In this document: positions 10,389-17,947 of the stretch, one piece after another | How the letters are laid out: every line of letters starts with the position of its first letter | Numbering within the stretch: position 1 is the stretch's first letter | DNA from: Crocinitomicaceae bacterium | Lineage (GTDB): Bacteria > Bacteroidota > Bacteroidia > Flavobacteriales_D > Crocinitomicaceae | Reading direction: 5' to 3' | Length of the DNA stretch: 64,000 bases | Assembly: GCA_020635955.1 (NCBI GenBank) | Contig: JACJYW010000005.1 | Location: forward strand, 62,001 to 126,000 | Translations under genes and position numbers: made by a program | Notes under the pieces: generated by a model | Databases searched by the model: none | Seen by the model: only the letters and a program-made list of their open reading frames with translations | What the model was told of the DNA's origin: nothing

Positions 10389-10817
10389 ATGAAATTGCAG
10401 AAATTGAATATCTTTATCCACATGCAACCACCTGAAGAAGGTTTTCATGAATTGGACTGCTATTATACCTGGCTAGGAGAAGATGGTATTGCCAGAACAT
10501 TAGTCAGAGATGGAGCGGTTATCGGTATTGAGGATGCAATGCTTAATTCAAGAGCAGTTAATTCTTTAAGAAAGAATGCAGTCTATCCCCTGATCGTTGA
10601 TACAACTAAAATTAAGTCAATTACGAAAGAAGCAAGGGATTACCTCTCTATAAAAGACCGGGAAACGAATGTTAATGCCATTGCAATAGTTAGAAAATCC
10701 ATTATTGGAAATATGGTTGCCAATTTTTTTATAGGATTAAATAAACCATCAGTGCCAACAAAGCTTTTTAATTCAGAAGAAGAAGCGGTTGAATGGTGCA
10801 AGAACTTTAAATCATGA
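10389..10817 (+). CDS. STAS/SpoIIAA-like conserved protein (possible partner-switch substrate)
   Basis: This 142-residue cytoplasmic protein has no signal peptide or membrane segment. I chose the ATG at 10389 (MKLQKLNIFIH) over an in-frame TTG at 10377. Alternating strands and helices, DTTKIKSITKEARDYLS in the middle and a C-terminal FFIGLNKPSVPTKLFNSEEEAVEW resemble the SpoIIAA-like/STAS fold. The phosphoacceptor serine cannot be assigned with confidence. It diverges from the SpoIIE phosphatase and its stop is 3 bp before the start of the histidine kinase gene, so it probably links the two in one signalling pathway. The family call is structural inference; the gene itself is clear. Confidence 0.75.
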   Translation: MKLQKLNIFIHMQPPEEGFHELDCYYTWLGEDGIARTLVRDGAVIGIEDAMLNSRAVNSLRKNAVYPLIVDTTKIKSITKEARDYLSIKDRETNVNAIAIVRKSIIGNMVANFFIGLNKPSVPTKLFNSEEEAVEWCKNFKS

Positions 10818-10820
10818 TCA

Positions 10821-11609
10821 ATGCCACTGTCCGATAGTAGAATTCACGACATCATGGAGCTTTTAATGGCTTATGCGCGCTTAGATTTTGATAAACACAT
10901 TGAGATCGATAACAGTGATGATGAAATTACTGCCATTACTGCCGGTGTTAATATGTTGGGCGAAGAGTTAAAAGCAAATGCTATCTCGTTAAGGGAAAAG
11001 GAAAGGTTGCTCAAGGAATTACATCACAGGGTTAAGAACAATATGCAAATCATTATTTCATTGATGAGATTACAGACCATCAATGAAAAGGACCCCAAGA
11101 TACTTGGTTTTGTTAGAGACAGCAAGGCAAGAATTGATTCAATGGCGTTGGTTCATGAGATGTTGTACAGTTCTGAAGGATTTGAATTCACAAAATTGAG
11201 TGAGTATATCGATTTTCTGCAACGGTCAATATTTATGTCCTATGCTCCACCAAAGCATCAGATAGATTTTTCTATGGATGTGACAGATGACTGTGTATTT
11301 AAAATTGACAGAATGATTCCGATAGGCCTGGTGCTGAACGAATTGTTAACCAATTCTTTAAAACATGCTTTCCCTGAAAACAAAGGTGAAATAAAGATTA
11401 CAGGATCTAAAGATGGATCGGGGAAATTTCATTTGCTTTATGAAGATGATGGCGTTGGCATGCCAATTGAATTTGATCTTGAGCAATCGGAAACTTTGGG
11501 AATGCAATTGATAGACATGCTTGTTGATCAATTAGATGGCACGTATAAAATATCGTCTGTAGATTCATTAAAAGAGCGCAAAGGAATGCGTGTCAATCTT
11601 ATTTTTTAA
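10821..11609 (+). CDS. Histidine kinase, HisKA_2 type (cytoplasmic)
   Basis: This 262-residue protein has an N-terminal HAMP-like stretch (DDEITAITAGVNMLGEELKA, about 33-52) and no membrane helix. The HisKA_2 dimerisation box is KELHHRVKNNMQIIISLMRL; the phosphoacceptor is His68 or His69. The HATPase_c domain shows the N box (LNELLTNSLKHAFPE), the G1 box (YEDDGVGMP) and a later ETLGMQLIDMLVDQL. Kinases of this class often act with unusual or orphan regulators. It is translated 3 bp after the STAS-like gene and is probably co-transcribed with it. No response regulator is adjacent, so the phosphate target is unknown. The lack of an input domain suggests that its neighbours provide the signal. 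Confidence 0.92.
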   Translation: MPLSDSRIHDIMELLMAYARLDFDKHIEIDNSDDEITAITAGVNMLGEELKANAISLREKERLLKELHHRVKNNMQIIISLMRLQTINEKDPKILGFVRDSKARIDSMALVHEMLYSSEGFEFTKLSEYIDFLQRSIFMSYAPPKHQIDFSMDVTDDCVFKIDRMIPIGLVLNELLTNSLKHAFPENKGEIKITGSKDGSGKFHLLYEDDGVGMPIEFDLEQSETLGMQLIDMLVDQLDGTYKISSVDSLKERKGMRVNLIF

Positions 11610-11760
11610 TTGAGAGGAATTCTTCCATTATCCTGCTATACAACAACTTGTGTATTAGTGTCAGGAGGGTATCAAACAAAGAGATAATGATTCGTTAAGA
11701 TTTAAATAATTCTTAGTAAAAATTAATATTGCATTTCGTAACACAATTAAAAAACAATCA

Positions 11761-11885
11761 TATATTTGTGTCAGAGTTTTTTCATGGTTTTCTGTGAGTA
11801 GAGAAAAACGTTTTTTGAAAGCAGTATGTAATTCCAAAGTAAGTAGTGTGCAAGGCCCAACATTCGTTGGGCTTTGTTATTTTTA
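11761..11885 (+). ncRNA. Candidate small RNA with promoter -7 box and intrinsic terminator
   Basis: The 280-bp gap before the next gene holds a -7 box TATATTTG (11761-11768; consensus TAnnTTTG), though no clear -33 element. A hairpin follows (TTTTCT...AGAAAA, about 11793-11812). Then comes a strong stem GCCCAAC-ATTC-GTTGGGC (11855-11872) leading into TTTGTTATTTTT (to 11884). The predicted transcript is about 105-110 nt. The terminator lies only a few bases before the start codon at 11890. It may therefore be a free-standing small RNA or an attenuated leader of that gene. I recognise no Rfam family. Confidence 0.4.
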
Positions 11886-11889
11886 GGTT

Positions 11890-12243
11890 ATGAAGAAATT
11901 AATTACCCTTATGGCTTTGCTGTTCAGTTTGCAATATGCAACTGCTCAAACGGCAATTGATGAGTTAAAAAATTCAATGGAGCGTGCAGATGGTGGATCA
12001 GGCGCAAAGGTTGAATATCTCGTGCACCTAACACCCACAAATGTAAAGGCCTATTATGGGAAGGATTTTGATTCCGGTGTATTAGTAATTTCCGGTGATA
12101 AACCCCTATACTTTGAATTGATCAAGAAAAAGGGAGAAGAAAAAAATTCGATTATCATCAGTGTAGAAAAGTCATCACTTATTGAATTCGAGATCTATTA
12201 TGAAAGAGGAGAATGTCATTATAAGTTTGACTTCTATTATTGA
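11890..12243 (+). CDS. Small secreted protein of unknown function
   Basis: This 117-residue protein has a clear signal peptide (MKKLITLMALLFSLQYATAQ) ending in the AxAQ form usual in this window. The mature part is about 97 residues, charged, with repeated lysines and a C-terminal CHYKFDFYY. It has no motif that I recognise. The start codon sits 5 bp after a terminator-like hairpin, so expression may be controlled by read-through. Its 3' end overlaps the convergent gene at 12237 by 7 bp. It is probably periplasmic. Confidence 0.7.
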   Translation: MKKLITLMALLFSLQYATAQTAIDELKNSMERADGGSGAKVEYLVHLTPTNVKAYYGKDFDSGVLVISGDKPLYFELIKKKGEEKNSIIISVEKSSLIEFEIYYERGECHYKFDFYY

Positions 12244-12461
12244 TCATCTTTCTGTATCCCCGTACAATTATATCCAAGCCCGTTTATTGTTGATTGAATT
12301 TTCAGAGGTGAAAGTTCATGGCCCTGAATGCGCATGATACTCTTTTTATTGTTGATCTCAAAATCAACAGATTTGACCTTAAAGTAATGCTTTAGCAAAT
12401 TCTCAATGATGTGAGTTGCTTTATCTTTATATATGTTGGTTAGGAACAGATAATAATCCAT
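12237..12461 (-). CDS. Small hypothetical protein, possible HMA-like ferredoxin fold
   Basis: This 74-residue soluble protein starts at ATG 12461. The sequence has two beta-strand/helix units, with VDFEINNKKSIMRIQGHELSPLKIQSTI and NGLGYNCTGI at the end. That spacing resembles heavy-metal-associated (HMA) domains, in which a strand, a helix and a final GY occur in this order. The metal-binding CxxC of that family is absent: the only cysteine is near the C-terminus. The fold call is therefore weak. It overlaps the 3' end of the convergent secreted-protein gene by 7 bp. Confidence 0.5.
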   Translation of the reverse strand: MDYYLFLTNIYKDKATHIIENLLKHYFKVKSVDFEINNKKSIMRIQGHELSPLKIQSTINGLGYNCTGIQKDDQ

Positions 12462-12557
12462 AATACATCATTTAAGACGGATGATCAATGACGAAATTTT
12501 ATATTTCTATAATAATTCCTTTCTCAAGTTCCGTTACATTTGACAAAACAATTAACA

Positions 12558-13139
12558 ATGCTGGGATTAAAATTACCGACAGACCCTAGGTGGGTAAATA
12601 TTGTTGAAAGTAATATCGAAGAGATTCTCACTGATCATGCGTGGTGCGAGCAAAAGGCCGCTTCGAATGCCATATCCATCATTACCCAAAATCCAGATAA
12701 AACGGAATTGGTAAGTACATTGTTAGAAATTGCCGCAGAAGAATTGGATCATTTCAAACAAGTTCATCAAATTATTCTAGACAGAGGATTGGTGTTTGGT
12801 CCTGAACGTAAAGACGATTATGTTAATCAATTATACAAATTCAGAAGAAAAGGGGGTTCTAGAGAGGAAGCATTGGTAGATAGACTATTATTTGCTGCAA
12901 TGGTAGAAGCTAGAAGTTGTGAAAGGTTTAAAGTTTTGTCAGAAAATATTTCGGATGAGGAATTGGCAACTTTCTATCGGGAATTAATGATCTCTGAAGC
13001 GGGACACTATACTACGTTTATCAAATTTGCTAAAATGTATGGTAATGAAGTGGATGTGGATAAAAGATGGAAAGAATGGTTGACCTTTGAAGGTGAATTG
13101 ATCCGTTCTTATGGAAAATCAGAAACAGTGCACGGATAG
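12558..13139 (+). CDS. miaE: tRNA-(ms2io6A37) hydroxylase MiaE
   Basis: This 193-residue protein starts at ATG 12558 with MLGLKLPTDPRWVNIV, the normal start of the family; an in-frame TTG at 12540 is less likely. MiaE is a di-iron monooxygenase that hydroxylates the prenyl side chain of 2-methylthio-N6-isopentenyl-adenosine at position 37 of tRNA. Four-helix-bundle ligand motifs are visible: DHAWCEQKAA, EIAAEELDHFKQVH, MVEARSCERF and MISEAGHYTTF. Length is normal. It stands alone between a small hypothetical gene and a lipoprotein gene, with an AT-rich upstream region. Function rests on strong family resemblance. Confidence 0.95.
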   Translation: MLGLKLPTDPRWVNIVESNIEEILTDHAWCEQKAASNAISIITQNPDKTELVSTLLEIAAEELDHFKQVHQIILDRGLVFGPERKDDYVNQLYKFRRKGGSREEALVDRLLFAAMVEARSCERFKVLSENISDEELATFYRELMISEAGHYTTFIKFAKMYGNEVDVDKRWKEWLTFEGELIRSYGKSETVHG

Positions 13140-13170
13140 TTGATTTTCTAACACGCTTTCCATATATTTG
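13140..13170 (+). promoter_or_regulatory. Promoter (-33/-7) for the lipoprotein gene at 13193
   Basis: TTGA at 13140-13143 and TATATTTG at 13163-13170 are separated by 19 bp, matching the Bacteroidota housekeeping promoter TTTG-N19-TAnnTTTG. The predicted start point (about 13177) lies downstream of the alternative TTG codon at 13172. This supports the ATG at 13193 as the true start. Confidence 0.6.
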
Positions 13171-13192
13171 ATTGAACTTTAAACCCCTAGAC

Positions 13193-13837
13193 ATGAAAGC
13201 GTTAATCCCCTCCTTATTTGTATTTCCCCTCCTATTTAGTTGTGGCAGCGGTGAAGAAGAAGTCGAAACCGAATCTTTTAACCAAACTGAAGAAACTGTA
13301 AACACTGAAGAAGTTGTAGTAACAGAAGTAGAGAATAAAATCTTACTTGGTTCTGAAGTATGCGGAAATTTTATAATTGGTAAAACCGTGCCAGACTTGC
13401 CAAAAGGCTTAAAAATTAGACATTTTACAAAGGAACTTAATAACGGGTCTGGAAGCGCAATGGAAGAAACCCATAACGTTATTTTCAGTCAATTAGAAGA
13501 TGTCGTTGAATTGATCATGGACCAGGGTAGTAATGAACATCATGATGACAGACTGATAAAAGAAATGATCGTACTTTCAAACTATTATCATACAGATGAT
13601 AGTATTGCAGTTGGGTCAACTATTGAAGACTTGAAATATACTTATGCTGATCATTCGTTCTTCTATTCTGGAACTGAGAATAAGTATTACGCAGAGTCTC
13701 CTTTGATTCCTAAAGTTGAATTCATTTTTAGTGAGGATGATGTGAAAAAGAAGGTGAACTCCACTGCCGAAAAAACTCAGATTAGTGCTTCAGCTTTTAA
13801 GGATGGAGCTAAGATCACTAAAATTCGTATTTACTAG
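13193..13837 (+). CDS. Lipoprotein of unknown function
   Basis: This 214-residue protein has a lipoprotein signal MKALIPSLFVFPLLFSC with Cys17 as the lipidated residue. A Glu- and Thr-rich linker (about 20-50) would hold the domain away from the membrane. The globular part (about 55-214) includes LGSEVCGNFIIGKTVPDLPKG and ends KITKIRIY. I recognise no family. The ATG is chosen over an upstream TTG because the promoter just upstream would start transcription between them. An intrinsic terminator follows at 13871-13906, so this is probably a single-gene transcript. Confidence 0.85.
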   Translation: MKALIPSLFVFPLLFSCGSGEEEVETESFNQTEETVNTEEVVVTEVENKILLGSEVCGNFIIGKTVPDLPKGLKIRHFTKELNNGSGSAMEETHNVIFSQLEDVVELIMDQGSNEHHDDRLIKEMIVLSNYYHTDDSIAVGSTIEDLKYTYADHSFFYSGTENKYYAESPLIPKVEFIFSEDDVKKKVNSTAEKTQISASAFKDGAKITKIRIY

Positions 13838-13870
13838 ATCTACAGATTAATAATATGTTATTTTTTTATT

Positions 13871-13906
13871 GATCGATCGGGCAAATTTTGTTCGATCGAT
13901 TTTTTG
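13871..13906 (+). terminator. Intrinsic terminator after the lipoprotein gene
   Basis: A perfect 8-bp stem ATCGATCG (13872-13879) / CGATCGAT (13893-13900), extended by G-U pairs, is followed by T6. It lies 34 bp after the stop codon at 13837. A promoter-like TTTG sits inside its loop. Confidence 0.8.
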
Positions 13907-13917
13907 TTGTATTATTG
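13887..13917 (+). promoter_or_regulatory. Promoter-like element before the structured gene-free region
   Basis: TTTG (13887-13890), 19 bp, then TATTATTG (13910-13917) gives a perfect -33 box and correct spacing, with one mismatch in the -7 box. It would start transcription near 13924, at the left edge of a stretch dense in inverted repeats. Confidence 0.45.
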
Positions 13918-13923
13918 ACCCAA

Positions 13924-14333
13924 GTTTCTGGCGATCTCCTTGAGAACAGGTTTTAAAATCCTGTATCGAAACCGTTAGAAACCTAATTCGATCGTATGTT
14001 GAATGTTAGGTAGAAATACATCTTTTATCACTTATTCTCGTTCAGGGAATGTTTGTGATTTACCTTTTTTATCTTTTTCCTTGCTTAATTACTCTGATCG
14101 AGTTAGTCGTCTAACTATTGTGTCAATTCCATTGACCGATACTTCTGTTACACTCTAACAGAAGAAATTACGGATCATACATATGTTATTTCTGGCTCCA
14201 ATAGTTAGCAATTGCGCTTTTTTCTGCGCGGAATTTTCAGTTGTAAAACTCTAATCTATATACATAGCGCACGCCTTGTCGCGCTACTTACTGTGGAAAT
14301 ACAGGGTCTCCCGAAAGGGAGGCCCAATATTTT
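13924..14333 (+). ncRNA. Candidate structured noncoding RNA of about 400 nt
   Basis: The 616-bp stretch between 13837 and 14454 holds no convincing protein gene but at least ten inverted repeats in order. They are CGAT/ATCG around ACAGG/CCTGT (13932-13968), ACCTAA-TTC/GAA-TTAGGT (13981-14011), ATCAC-ATTC/GAAT-GTGAT (14027-14059), AGTTAG/CTAACT (14101-14116), GTCAAT/ATTGAC (14122-14136), CTTCTGTTA/TAACAGAAG (14142-14164), AATTGCGC/GCGC..AATT (14210-14235), TAGCGC/GCGCTA (14265-14286), CTGT/ACAG (14291-14304) and GGGTCTCCC-GAAA-GGGAGGCCC (14304-14325). The last is followed by AATATTTT and could end transcription. I see none of the conserved blocks of RNase P RNA, tmRNA or SRP RNA. From 14334 to the pepT start only one small hairpin (CTGAT/ATCAG) is visible. 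Confidence 0.5.
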
Positions 14334-14453
14334 CCCGTATTTTTCTATCTGATTCTTTATCAGTGATTTTGCTTCGATAAAGGTTTGTTTTTCCAGAGAA
14401 CCAACATAAGAATTAAACTGAATGTCTAACTTAGAGGCTCTTAAAAACATCCT

Positions 14454-15710
14454 ATGAAAATTGATAGTTATTCGCACTCCGTAGAATCAAGACTTGTAAA
14501 ATATGTTCAGGTAGATACTGAAGCTGATCCTAATTCAGATTCTTTTCCATCAAGCATGAAACAAAAGGATCTGGGTAAGATCCTGGTTGAGGAATTGAAA
14601 AGCCTTGGCATTTCAGATGCTGAAATGGACGAGTGGGGATATGTTTATGCAACAATTCCAGCAAATTCTAAAAAGGATGTTCCAACCATTTGTTTTTGTG
14701 CGCACATGGATACTGCTCCTGATTGCTCTGGAAAAGATGTTAAACCTATTATTCATAGAAATTATAATGGTTCGCCTATTACATTGCCAGATGACAATTC
14801 ACAGGTGATCACAACAGAAAAGCATCCTTACTTAAAGGAGAAAATCGGAGATGATATCATTACTGCAAGTGGCTTGACCTTGCTTGGTGCTGATGATAAA
14901 GCCGGAATTGCATGTATAATGGATTTTGCAGCTTTTATGATGAGTGACCCCGGTTTTGAGCATGGAAAGATTCGAATTCTTTTTACTCCGGATGAAGAAG
15001 TTGGTAGAGGAGTGGATCATGTGGACATGAATAGATTGGCTGCCGATTATGGTTATACCCTGGATGGTGGAGTTTTAGGTTCAATTGAGGATGAAAGTTT
15101 TTCAGCTGATGCCGTTGAGATCAATATTCATGGTGTTTCTGCACATCCGGGATATGCTAAAAATAAAATGGTGAACGCTATAAAAGTAGCAAGTGAGTTC
15201 ATAGATACTTTGCCAAAAGATGCATGGTCCCCTGAAACTACACAAGAACGAGAAGGTTTTGTACATCCAACATCATTCAGTGGAGTTATGGAAAAGGCTA
15301 CGGTTAAATTCATCATCCGTGATCATATAACAGATAAGTTGAAAGAATACGAAACACGATTAGAAGAGATGGTTAAATCAGTTGTTTCTAAATATGCGTC
15401 AAAAGGCGTAACGTATGACTTTAAAGTAACTGAGCAATACAGAAACATGAAGGAAGTAATTAAAGAAGTGCCTTTTGTTACTGATTATGCTATTGAAGCA
15501 ATGAAAAGGGCAAATGTTGCTCCAAAGCCAGTAATCATTCGTGGAGGAACGGATGGATCAAGATTGTCCTTTATGGGCTTACCTTGCCCTAATATATTTA
15601 CCGGAGAAATGGCCATTCATTCTAAACATGAATACGTAAGTGTCCAGGACATGGAAAAAGCTGTTAAAACAATGGTAAATCTTATTCAGATCTGGGAAGA
15701 GAACGCTTAG
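14454..15710 (+). CDS. pepT: Peptidase T (tripeptide aminopeptidase)
   Basis: This 418-residue cytoplasmic M20 metallopeptidase removes the N-terminal residue of tripeptides. The two-zinc site is visible in order: His in CAHMDTAPD, bridging Asp in LLGADDKAG, the Glu pair in TPDEEVGRG, Asp in YTLDGG and the final His in HSKHEYVS. The dimerisation (lid) domain lies between about 210 and 320, with AHPGYAKNKMVNA. Length is typical of PepT. It follows the structured gene-free region. Its 3' end overlaps the convergent VanZ-like gene by 29 bp. Confidence 0.96.
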   Translation: MKIDSYSHSVESRLVKYVQVDTEADPNSDSFPSSMKQKDLGKILVEELKSLGISDAEMDEWGYVYATIPANSKKDVPTICFCAHMDTAPDCSGKDVKPIIHRNYNGSPITLPDDNSQVITTEKHPYLKEKIGDDIITASGLTLLGADDKAGIACIMDFAAFMMSDPGFEHGKIRILFTPDEEVGRGVDHVDMNRLAADYGYTLDGGVLGSIEDESFSADAVEINIHGVSAHPGYAKNKMVNAIKVASEFIDTLPKDAWSPETTQEREGFVHPTSFSGVMEKATVKFIIRDHITDKLKEYETRLEEMVKSVVSKYASKGVTYDFKVTEQYRNMKEVIKEVPFVTDYAIEAMKRANVAPKPVIIRGGTDGSRLSFMGLPCPNIFTGEMAIHSKHEYVSVQDMEKAVKTMVNLIQIWEENA

Positions 15711-16116
15711 TTCTAGTTTTTTTCATCAGTTCAAACCCAAGATAAAATCCCAGGGCATTGAGGAAAACATCATCAATGTCTGCTGATCCTGCTTGAAGTA
15801 AAAACTGAAATAATTCAATGGCTATTGGAGTTAAAATTACCAGTAGCCATTTTTTATACCCCTTTGTGTATAGATCAAAAAAGTAGGGTATAAGAACCAA
15901 AAGAAACAGATTACCAAAGAATCCAACACAAAGAAAAAAAATGAACTCCCAGGATGAGCCATGAATGAAAACATAATAAAGATCCTTACTAATACTTTTA
16001 AAGGGAACAAGATTTACGGCAGTTGAGGTGTCTGATCTGAACGGGGCAAAATACAAAAGGTAGACGAACAAGGTTACGTAACAAATTCCTATGATACCCT
16101 TCGTACTCTTCGACAT
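15682..16116 (-). CDS. VanZ-like membrane protein
   Basis: This 144-residue protein starts at ATG 16116 (MSKSTKGIIGICYVT). Four hydrophobic segments are visible, with NLVPFKSI after the first and a C-terminal AIELFQFLLQAGSADIDDVFLNALGFYLG. That combination, with D-I-D-D followed by N-x-x-G, marks the VanZ family. Outside teicoplanin resistance the biochemical role of VanZ proteins is poorly defined. It lies 1 bp after the aminotransferase stop codon, so it is the last gene of a three-gene minus-strand unit, and it overlaps pepT by 29 bp at the 3' ends. Confidence 0.85.
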   Translation of the reverse strand: MSKSTKGIIGICYVTLFVYLLYFAPFRSDTSTAVNLVPFKSISKDLYYVFIHGSSWEFIFFLCVGFFGNLFLLVLIPYFFDLYTKGYKKWLLVILTPIAIELFQFLLQAGSADIDDVFLNALGFYLGFELMKKTRTKRSLPRSE

Positions 16117-16117
16117 G

Positions 16118-17281
16118 CTATTCAATAAGATTTTCTCTCTTTTTAATATCGCGTAGGGCATTGATCAAAATTTCAATCTCTTCAACACCATTATAAGCTT
16201 GGAAGGATATGCGCAAAAATCTTCTTCCATCCGGATTAGCAAATACAGGGATCTCTATTTTGTATTTATCATAAAGTAGCTGTTTAAGTTCTATCGGATT
16301 TTTTACTTTAATTGGTATACTGCAGATCTGCCCAAGGTATTGATCATTAACCGGACAAATAGGATTGGTGTCTAGCTCCTTTGCAACAATTGGGTAATAA
16401 TCCTGCAATTGAGATCTACATAACCCTTTACGTTCTTCCCAGTTATTTTCCTGTAAGAACGTTAAACAAGCGGGTGTTGTCAAAAAAGCCGAGAAGTCTC
16501 TGGTGCCCTGATATTGGTGGTAATCCTGAAACTGAGAATCAGAAGGAAATTCTGCTTCATATCCCCAGCTTACTATCAAAGGATCCATTGATCTCTGCAG
16601 ATCTTTGTTAACATATAAAAACGTACTTCCTTTAGGGGCCAATAACCATTTGTGACATGCTCCGGTATAGGCATCCGCCTTAATGTCTGATAAATCCAGA
16701 GGGATATGATTGGGAACATGCGCTCCGTCTACAATTGTGATCAGTCCCAGCTCTTTCGCTTTCTCGCAAATTTCTTTAACAGGAAAAATGAGGGATGTTG
16801 AACTAGTGAGATGAGAAATGAAAACCACTTTAGTTTTAGGAGAATAACCCTTCCAAAATTCCTCAATAAATTGATCATGTGATTTTAAAGGGATAGGGAT
16901 ATGCTGTCGAACATATTTGGCACCTGTTTTCTTGCAATAGAAATTCCAGGTTCGGTCTAATGCCCCATATTCATGATCGGTTGATAATATTTCATCACCC
17001 GGCTGAAGATCCAGATTACTAATAACTATGTTTAATGATGTTGTTGGATTTGTAACATATACAAGATCATTCTTATCACAATTAAGATAATTGGCTAAAG
17101 CAAGTTTTGATGTATCTAAGAATTCAGGACCGGTTTTAGTGATGAATTGTATTGGTTCAGCTTCCAATAAACGCTGGAAATTCTGGTATTCTTCAAAAAC
17201 AGGTTTCGGGCATGCACCAAATGAACCGTGGTTCAAAAAAGTGATATCCGGACGAAGTAAAAATTGATCTTTTATTCCCAT
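16118..17281 (-). CDS. Class V aminotransferase, isopenicillin-N-epimerase-like
   Basis: This 387-residue PLP-dependent enzyme starts at ATG 17281 (MGIKDQFLLRPDITFLNHGSFG). The opening LNHGSFGACPKPV is typical of the isopenicillin N epimerase-like subgroup. The cofactor site shows VTNPTTSLN, STDHEYGALDRTW, Asp and His in IVDGAHVPNH, and the Schiff-base lysine in ACHKWLLAPKG. The substrate cannot be predicted; many members act on amino acids or L-cysteine derivatives. The start overlaps the end of the upstream lipoprotein gene by 10 bp and the next gene follows after 1 bp, which indicates translational coupling. Confidence 0.92.
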   Translation of the reverse strand: MGIKDQFLLRPDITFLNHGSFGACPKPVFEEYQNFQRLLEAEPIQFITKTGPEFLDTSKLALANYLNCDKNDLVYVTNPTTSLNIVISNLDLQPGDEILSTDHEYGALDRTWNFYCKKTGAKYVRQHIPIPLKSHDQFIEEFWKGYSPKTKVVFISHLTSSTSLIFPVKEICEKAKELGLITIVDGAHVPNHIPLDLSDIKADAYTGACHKWLLAPKGSTFLYVNKDLQRSMDPLIVSWGYEAEFPSDSQFQDYHQYQGTRDFSAFLTTPACLTFLQENNWEERKGLCRSQLQDYYPIVAKELDTNPICPVNDQYLGQICSIPIKVKNPIELKQLLYDKYKIEIPVFANPDGRRFLRISFQAYNGVEEIEILINALRDIKKRENLIE

Positions 17282-17850
17282 AACCCTTCGCAATCTTCAG
17301 ACACTTCTTCATAATGAGATCTGTTTTTTTCAGACACGAAGAATGGATAAGAAAAATCCAATCCATGAAATTCACAGAACATTTCATCTTTATTCCAAAC
17401 AAAGTTCACCTCTTTCTTTTGGCTATCTCCCATACCACTGTAAACATCAAACGAACCAACAACTACTGTTGCTAATTCCTCTTCGATTTGCTCAGCTTCA
17501 AAGTTCTCCATGGATCCAACCCAACCATCTTGCCCATAGCCAACATTTAAGGTATACGATTCTCCTTTTTCTGCCACAAATGAGATATAGGGAGTTTCAG
17601 CCTCACAATAATGATAGATGATCCTGTTTTCTGACTCAGAATATTCATCATTCAATTGGATCCATTTTTTAGGAAAATCATCAATGTAAAATGGAATGGG
17701 TTCAGCCGGTATATCTTCAACCTCTTCAACATTCTGGTCAACGACTGATAATTCTTCTTGAATGGATTGGTTTTCGGTTTGCGTATCTTCTTCTGCATTG
17801 CCCTTGCAAGAGATCAATGCCAGAAATAGAATAAAGCCTAAATATTTCAT
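17272..17850 (-). CDS. Lipoprotein of unknown function
   Basis: This 192-residue protein begins MKYLGFILFLALISC, with Cys15 as lipidation site, and continues with a Glu/Gln-rich linker to about residue 55. The globular domain contains FPKKWIQLNDEYSESENRIIYHYCE and ends FVSEKNRSHYEEVSEDCEGLWE. It contains several cysteines that could form disulfides in the periplasm. No family is recognised. It is the first gene of the unit lipoprotein / aminotransferase / VanZ, and overlaps the aminotransferase start by 10 bp. Confidence 0.85.
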   Translation of the reverse strand: MKYLGFILFLALISCKGNAEEDTQTENQSIQEELSVVDQNVEEVEDIPAEPIPFYIDDFPKKWIQLNDEYSESENRIIYHYCEAETPYISFVAEKGESYTLNVGYGQDGWVGSMENFEAEQIEEELATVVVGSFDVYSGMGDSQKKEVNFVWNKDEMFCEFHGLDFSYPFFVSEKNRSHYEEVSEDCEGLWE

Positions 17851-17947
17851 GTCTATCGTATTGGTGATTTTAAATTTAATAACAGTTCTTTATTATTACC
17901 TTTAATGAACCAAATTCTTCATAGAATGGTTATTAAGAAAAAGTATC

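Noticed and set aside
12540..12557. TTG start for MiaE, giving six more residues
   Set aside because: The family begins at MLGLKLPTDPRW and an ATG is present there.
13924..14333. Identification as RNase P RNA or tmRNA from its length
   Set aside because: The conserved blocks (GAGGAAAGTC for RNase P; GTTCGA-type T-arm, tag frame ending in ALAA and terminal CCA for tmRNA) are not present on either strand.
14256..14477. Minus-strand open frame of 73 codons across the structured gene-free region
   Set aside because: It overlaps the pepT start, lacks a normal start at its longest extent and runs through the strong GC-rich stems; no family resemblance. Treated as chance.
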